From assembly GCA_943328885.2 (NCBI GenBank), contig CALQBT020000063.1:1-9869 (forward strand): a stretch of DNA of 9,869 bases, written 5' to 3'. This document shows positions 6,237 through 9,869 of the stretch, one piece after another. The position numbers and the translations under genes were made by a program. This stretch comes from Bordetella parapertussis (lineage in GTDB: Bacteria > Pseudomonadota > Gammaproteobacteria > Burkholderiales > Burkholderiaceae_C). Within the stretch, counting starts at the first letter, position 1. Every line of letters starts with the position of its first letter. The notes beneath the pieces are model-generated. The model searched no databases and was not told where the DNA came from. It saw only the letters and a list, made by a program, of their open reading frames with translations.

Positions 6237-6514
6237 ACTCCTACGTGTCGAAGTTGCCTCGGGAAGATGTTTTTTTCTTTTTCAGAAGAGGATGAAGCAC
6301 TGTTTTGCCTTCTTTAAATCCGTCAACAATCGACTCCTTTCGGTGTACCGAGCAAGCGGCAGGCCCGAGGCTTGCGCAATGTGGCGCCGGCCGCAGCGTC
6401 GCAGCCTCGCAGCCATAGGGCAACGCCTGGGCTTCGGTTTCAACGAGGCCGCGGGTAAGAAATGCGGCCCATGGGTCACCGCCTGATACGCTCAAACCTG
6501 ACAACGAGAATTCA
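6237..6514 (+). other. Intergenic region before the aldolase/transporter operon, probable promoter region
   Basis: This 278-base gap carries no convincing gene; the frames crossing it lack ribosome sites and family signatures. It starts with a T-rich stretch (6270-6282) that lacks a stable GC stem, so a classic terminator is doubtful. A weak 6-bp stem (GCAAGC 6352-6357 with GCTTGC 6370-6375) and CGGTGTACCG (6340-6349) are present. The length suggests the operon promoter and LysR sites lie here, though no clear -35/-10 pair stands out. Confidence 0.35.
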
Positions 6515-7462
6515 ATGATGAACAAAGAAAGCGGTATGACGACCAAACTGCGCGGCGTGTTCTCGCCAGTGTTGATGCCGTTCAACGCCGATTACTCGCC
6601 ATCGGTCAACCGTTTCGTCAAGCACTGCCATTGGCTGCTGAACCAAGGCGTGGGACTGTCGGTGTTTGGTACCAATTCGGAAGCCAATTCTCTGGGCGTC
6701 GATGAGAAGCGCGGCTTGCTCGATGCGCTGCTGAACACCGGTGTTGCGCCGGATCGGTTGATGCCTGGCACGGGCGCCTGTGCGTTGACCGACACCATCG
6801 CGCTGACCCGCCATGCGGTGGCCGCGGGCTGCGCTGGCGTGCTGATGCTGCCGCCTTTCTACTACAAGGGTGTCAGCGACGAGGGATTGTTCCGCAGCTT
6901 CGCCACGGTGATCGACGCCGTCGCCGACTCGCGGCTGCGTGTCTACCTGTACCACATCCCGCCGGTGTCGCAGGTCGCCATCAGCCTCAAACTGATCGAA
7001 CGCTTGTTGAAGGCCTATCCCGGTGCGATCGCGGGCGTCAAGGACAGCTCAGGCGAGTGGAGCAACACCGAGGCCATGCTGCGCGAGTTCCAACCGGCCG
7101 GCTTCGATGTCTTCGCCGGGTCTGAATCCTTCCTGCTGCAGACCCTGCGCGGCGGCGGCGCGGGTTGCATCACGGCCACCGGCAACGTCAACCCGGGTCC
7201 GATCGTCGAGTTGTTTCGGCATTGGCAGGATGCTGATGCCGACCAGCGCCAGGCTGGTCTGAACGCGACACGCAAGGTGTTTCAGAAGTTGCCGATGATC
7301 GCGGCGAAGAAGTCTCCGATCGCCTGGCAGTCTGGCGACGCGGGTTGGGCCACGCTGCGTCCGCCGCTGATCGAACTCGACGAGGCGCAGCGCGTACAGA
7401 TCAAGGCCGAACTGCAGGCGCTGGGCTTTGTGATGCCCGGCGCCGCCTCGCTGGCAGCCTGA
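6515..7462 (+). CDS. Dihydrodipicolinate synthase / N-acetylneuraminate lyase-family aldolase or dehydratase
   Basis: A 315-residue TIM-barrel protein of the DapA/NanA family, class I enzymes that form a Schiff base with a 2-keto acid to cleave, join or dehydrate it. The Schiff-base lysine is Lys176 in AGVKDSSG, and the proton-relay tyrosine is Tyr146 in VYLYHIPPV. The substrate-binding loop is GTNSEANSLG (52-61) instead of the GTTGE of true DapA, and the arginine that grips the DapA product is not evident, so lysine synthesis is unlikely. With a sugar ABC transporter directly downstream and a uxaA remnant nearby, a 2-keto-3-deoxy sugar-acid aldolase or dehydratase is the best inference. Start is uncertain: ATG at 6515, 6518 or 6536; the last gives MTTKLRGVFSPVLMPF, the usual family N-terminus. 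Confidence 0.88.
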   Translation: MMNKESGMTTKLRGVFSPVLMPFNADYSPSVNRFVKHCHWLLNQGVGLSVFGTNSEANSLGVDEKRGLLDALLNTGVAPDRLMPGTGACALTDTIALTRHAVAAGCAGVLMLPPFYYKGVSDEGLFRSFATVIDAVADSRLRVYLYHIPPVSQVAISLKLIERLLKAYPGAIAGVKDSSGEWSNTEAMLREFQPAGFDVFAGSESFLLQTLRGGGAGCITATGNVNPGPIVELFRHWQDADADQRQAGLNATRKVFQKLPMIAAKKSPIAWQSGDAGWATLRPPLIELDEAQRVQIKAELQALGFVMPGAASLAA

Positions 7463-7515
7463 GCCCGGCACCTGAGCCGATCAGACTGCCAAGAACAACA
7501 GCCGACAAGCCTGAG

Positions 7516-8460
7516 ATGAAGACTTTCGAGGCGGTCTTGCCGCCGTCCGCCAGTGTCCCGCGCCGCCGTCGCTTCGGTGAACAAGAGCGCTTCATGTTGC
7601 TGCTGCTTGCGCCTTCGGCCTTGCTGCTGCTGCTGTTCCAGGTCCTGCCGATCGCCATCGGCGCGAACGCCAGTTTTCGTGACTGGATGCTGACCAAGCC
7701 CAAGGGCACTTGGCTGGGCTGGCAGCATTACGCCGCGGTGTTGAGCGATCCGGCTTTCTTGACGATCGTCTTGCCCAACACCTTCGGCTTCATGTTCGCG
7801 ACAGTGACGCTCTCCTTGGTCCTGGGTCTGGCGCTGGCGCTGCTGCTGAACCGGCCCTACCGCGGCCAGAAGATCGTGCAGACCGTGCTGCTGCTGCCGT
7901 TGATGGTCGCGCCGGTGATCGCGGCGATCATGGTGCGCTGGATCTTCAATGACCAGTTCGGCATCGTCAACGTCGTGCTCGAAGCGATCGGACTGGAGGG
8001 CCAACCCTGGCTGGCGATGCGCTGGTCCGCCTTTTGCATCATCTTGCTCACCGACGTCTGGCTCTGGACGCCCTGGTTCACGATCTTGCTGCTGGCCGGT
8101 CTGCAAAGCCTGCCCAAGGACCCGTTCGAAGCCGCGGCAATCGACGGCACGTCGCGCTGGCGCGTCTTTCGCTATTTGACGCTGCCCATGCTGCGCCCGG
8201 TGATCGTGGTCTGCATCGTGATCCGCAGCATAGACGCCTTCCGCACCTTCGACATCGTCTGGACATTGACCGGAGGCGGACCGGCGCGGCAGACCGAGTT
8301 GTTCAGCCTGTACGCCTACGAGCAGGCCTTCATCTTCCTGAATTTCGGCCGCGGCTCGGCTGCGGCGCTGATCGGTGCGGTGATCATCCTGATTTTTGGC
8401 ATGACGCTGTACCGCTTGCTGAACCGGGTCACCGAGGTGTCGCGCCCGGCTTCATCATGA
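7516..8460 (+). CDS. Carbohydrate ABC transporter permease, MalF/UgpA type
   Basis: Inner-membrane permease of 314 residues with six predicted helices, the first at about 26-47. The cytoplasmic EAA loop that docks the ATPase is at about 205-224 (EAAAIDGTSRWRVFRYLTLP). The later GGGPARQTELFSLYAYEQAF is typical of CUT1 sugar permeases of the MalF/UgpA type. The ATG at 7516 is preferred over ATGs further upstream that overlap the aldolase gene, because residues before it are low-complexity and family-unlike; its ribosome site is weak. The gene starts 53 bases after the aldolase and overlaps the next permease by ATGA. Substrate unknown. Confidence 0.93.
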   Translation: MKTFEAVLPPSASVPRRRRFGEQERFMLLLLAPSALLLLLFQVLPIAIGANASFRDWMLTKPKGTWLGWQHYAAVLSDPAFLTIVLPNTFGFMFATVTLSLVLGLALALLLNRPYRGQKIVQTVLLLPLMVAPVIAAIMVRWIFNDQFGIVNVVLEAIGLEGQPWLAMRWSAFCIILLTDVWLWTPWFTILLLAGLQSLPKDPFEAAAIDGTSRWRVFRYLTLPMLRPVIVVCIVIRSIDAFRTFDIVWTLTGGGPARQTELFSLYAYEQAFIFLNFGRGSAAALIGAVIILIFGMTLYRLLNRVTEVSRPASS

Positions 8461-9290
8461 GCATGGTGCACAGGGCTTGGTTCTCCGACTTGGCGCCAGG
8501 CGCGCGCAAGGGCTTCTTCGCGTTGGCGATCACGGGCATCTGCTTGCTGTTCGCATTCCCGATCTTGTGGCTGCTGCTGACCTCGCTGCGCCCTCAGTCG
8601 GGTGTCTATTACGTCTGGAAGGGCACCGAGTTCACGCTCGGCAGTTACCTCGAAGTGCTGGCCAACGAGCGGCTGCGCAAGGCCTTTTTCAACAGTGGCC
8701 TGCTCGCCACACTCGCCACCGTGTTGTCCATCATGGTGACGGTCTCGAGCGGCTACATGCTGTCGCGTTTCAAGGGGCCGATTGCCAGCAGTTGGTTCGC
8801 CGCGATCTACATCTTTCGTTGTGTGCCCTACATCGCCTGGGTGCTGCCGCTGTACTTCGTGACCCAGAAGGTCGGCATCTACGACACCTATCTGGGCCTG
8901 TTGCTGCCGCATGTGGCGGTGCACATTTGCTTTTTCTCCTGGCTGATGAAGGGCTTTTTCGATGGCATCGACCCGGCGATGGAGCAGGCCGCGCTGATCG
9001 ACGGCTGCACCCGCTGGGGCGCGTTCATCCGCGTCGCACTGCCTTCGGCGCTGCCCGCGATCTCGGCGTTGTCGGTGCTGTGCTGGCTGTTCACCTGGAA
9101 CGAGTTTCTGTTCGCGCTGATCCTGACTGGCGAGAAGATACCGGTGCTGACAGTGGCGATGGCACAGTTCGTCCACGAGATGGGCATCGAGTGGCATTTG
9201 ATGAGCGCGACTGCGATGCTCGCGTTGGTGCCGGCTTTCTTGCTGACACTATTTGGTCAAAAGTACGTGATCCAAGGCTTGAAGTTGTGA
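8457..9290 (+). CDS. Carbohydrate ABC transporter permease, MalG/UgpE type
   Basis: Second half of the membrane channel, 277 residues with six predicted helices. The EAA loop is at about 176-195 (EQAALIDGCTRWGAFIRVALP), and TWNEFLFALILTG at 213-225 is typical of MalG-like permeases. The ATG at 8457 overlaps the stop of the first permease as ATGA, indicating coupled translation and equal amounts of the two partners; a second ATG at 8463 is also possible. Much longer frames starting upstream are artefacts running through the first permease. With the binding protein downstream it forms a sugar importer; the ATPase must lie outside the window. Confidence 0.94.
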   Translation: MSMVHRAWFSDLAPGARKGFFALAITGICLLFAFPILWLLLTSLRPQSGVYYVWKGTEFTLGSYLEVLANERLRKAFFNSGLLATLATVLSIMVTVSSGYMLSRFKGPIASSWFAAIYIFRCVPYIAWVLPLYFVTQKVGIYDTYLGLLLPHVAVHICFFSWLMKGFFDGIDPAMEQAALIDGCTRWGAFIRVALPSALPAISALSVLCWLFTWNEFLFALILTGEKIPVLTVAMAQFVHEMGIEWHLMSATAMLALVPAFLLTLFGQKYVIQGLKL

Positions 9291-9321
9291 GTCCGGGTCT
9301 GCCGATTTTCTCAGTGCAGTC

Positions 9322-9335
9322 CGTGTCGAGACACG
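9322..9335. repeat. Short perfect inverted repeat before the binding-protein gene
   Basis: CGTGTC-GA-GACACG sits in the 88-base gap between the second permease and the solute-binding protein gene. As RNA it could form a 5-bp stem with a CGAG tetraloop; as DNA it could be an operator. A stem here could shield the binding-protein message so that it is made in excess, as is common for ABC systems. Function is speculative. Confidence 0.35.
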
Positions 9336-9378
9336 CAGGCTGTGTTCTTTCTTGTTCTGCGAACCCCAAGAGGTTGTG

Positions 9379-9869
9379 ATGAATTCATGGATCCGAAATG
9401 CCGGCCTGCTGCTTGCAGGCCTGACCCTGGCGTGCAGCCAAGTGCTGGCCCAGCAAGAGCTCAAGATTGGCTACCAGCCGAACCCGATCCAGGACAACTC
9501 GATCGCGATGATGGAGAAGTGGGGCGCCAAGAACAACGTCAAGATCACCAAGGTCCCCAATGCCTACGGGGTCTATGTCGAGAAGATGACGGCCTCGCTG
9601 ACCTCTGGGTCGGACCAGTTCGACGTCATCTGGCACAACGATGACTGGGGCCAGATGTGGGCACACCTGCTCGAGCCGACCGACGATGTGGCTGGCATGA
9701 AGCTCGCTGACCCCTGGGGCATGGATCCGATCATTTGGAACAACGCCCAGGGCAAGCCGACGACAGTGCCTATGGGTCACACCTTCGGCGTGTTTTTCTA
9801 CCGCACCGATCTGATCAAGGACAGTGAACTGCCCAGAACATGGGACGAGATGGTCACTCTGAGCAAGAA
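9379..9869 (+). CDS. Extracellular solute-binding protein family 1, sugar ABC transporter (partial, C-terminus beyond right edge)
   Basis: N-terminal 163 residues of a periplasmic sugar-binding protein that delivers ligand to the two permeases. A signal peptide spans about residues 1-24: basic MNSWIR, hydrophobic AGLLLAGLTLA, and a likely signal peptidase I site after VLA before QQELKIGY. Cys19 lies in TLAC, but Thr at -3 makes it a poor lipobox, so a soluble periplasmic protein is favoured. The mature part shows family 1 features: ITKVPNAYGVYVEKM, then GSDQFDVIWHNDDWG, then PMGHTFGVFFYRTDLIKD and PRTWDEM. The ATG at 9379 follows CAAGAGG by a few bases. It is in the same direction as the permeases and probably the same operon. 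Confidence 0.93.
   Translation, partial: MNSWIRNAGLLLAGLTLACSQVLAQQELKIGYQPNPIQDNSIAMMEKWGAKNNVKITKVPNAYGVYVEKMTASLTSGSDQFDVIWHNDDWGQMWAHLLEPTDDVAGMKLADPWGMDPIIWNNAQGKPTTVPMGHTFGVFFYRTDLIKDSELPRTWDEMVTLSK

Noticed and set aside
6255..6285. Intrinsic terminator after the LysR gene
   Set aside because: There is a T-rich run at 6270-6282 but no stable GC stem directly before it; only three-base pairings could be found.
6352..6375. Hairpin GCAAGC/GCTTGC
   Set aside because: Six base pairs with a 12-base loop and no T-run; likely chance in GC-rich DNA.
6229..6585. Frames 6229-6486 (+) and 6241-6585 (-) in the gap after the LysR gene
   Set aside because: No ribosome site, no family signature, and they cross a T-run and overlap the start of the aldolase gene; treated as intergenic.
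8034..8456. 418-residue frame extending the second permease upstream
   Set aside because: The first part is the first permease read in another frame; the ATGA overlap at 8457 gives a normal-length protein.

Overview
The window reads as chromosomal DNA of a GC-rich betaproteobacterium, most likely Burkholderiales. This is inferred from the GC-rich codon use and from the CtaA-like, SirB2-like and DNR-like proteins; no rRNA or other taxonomic marker is present. It holds two unrelated gene blocks separated by gene remnants.

Left block (about 1-4593), respiratory. On the minus strand, read right to left, lie a 51-residue one-helix membrane protein, a CuA-type heme-copper oxidase subunit II and a B-family (ba3-like) subunit I that runs off the left edge. 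Subunit I keeps all six metal-binding histidines but has Gln235 where oxygen reductases carry the tyrosine cross-linked to a CuB histidine. This suggests a B-family nitric oxide reductase (sNOR/CuA-NOR type) rather than a terminal oxidase. Running the other way are a divergent CtaA/Cox15-like heme A synthase homologue, a CRP/FNR regulator of the NO-sensing DNR type without Fe-S cysteines, and a SirB2 membrane protein. An FNR/DNR-type inverted repeat lies in front of the oxidase operon and another in front of the regulator. Each has a -10-like hexamer at the spacing of a class II activated promoter. Together this looks like a self-contained NO-responsive respiratory or NO-detoxification module.

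Middle (about 4639-5357), debris. The C-terminal quarter of an altronate/galactarate dehydratase (UxaA/GarD family) is cut off at about 5046, exactly where a 9-bp inverted repeat begins. Beyond it is an unrecognised open frame and no recognisable intact gene.

Right block (5358-9869), sugar or sugar-acid utilisation, all on the plus strand: a LysR regulator, a dihydrodipicolinate synthase/N-acetylneuraminate lyase-family aldolase or dehydratase, two carbohydrate ABC permeases overlapping by ATGA, and the start of a periplasmic solute-binding protein cut by the right edge. The ATPase is not in view. The uxaA remnant fits an earlier or larger sugar-acid catabolic locus here, but the substrate cannot be read from the sequence.
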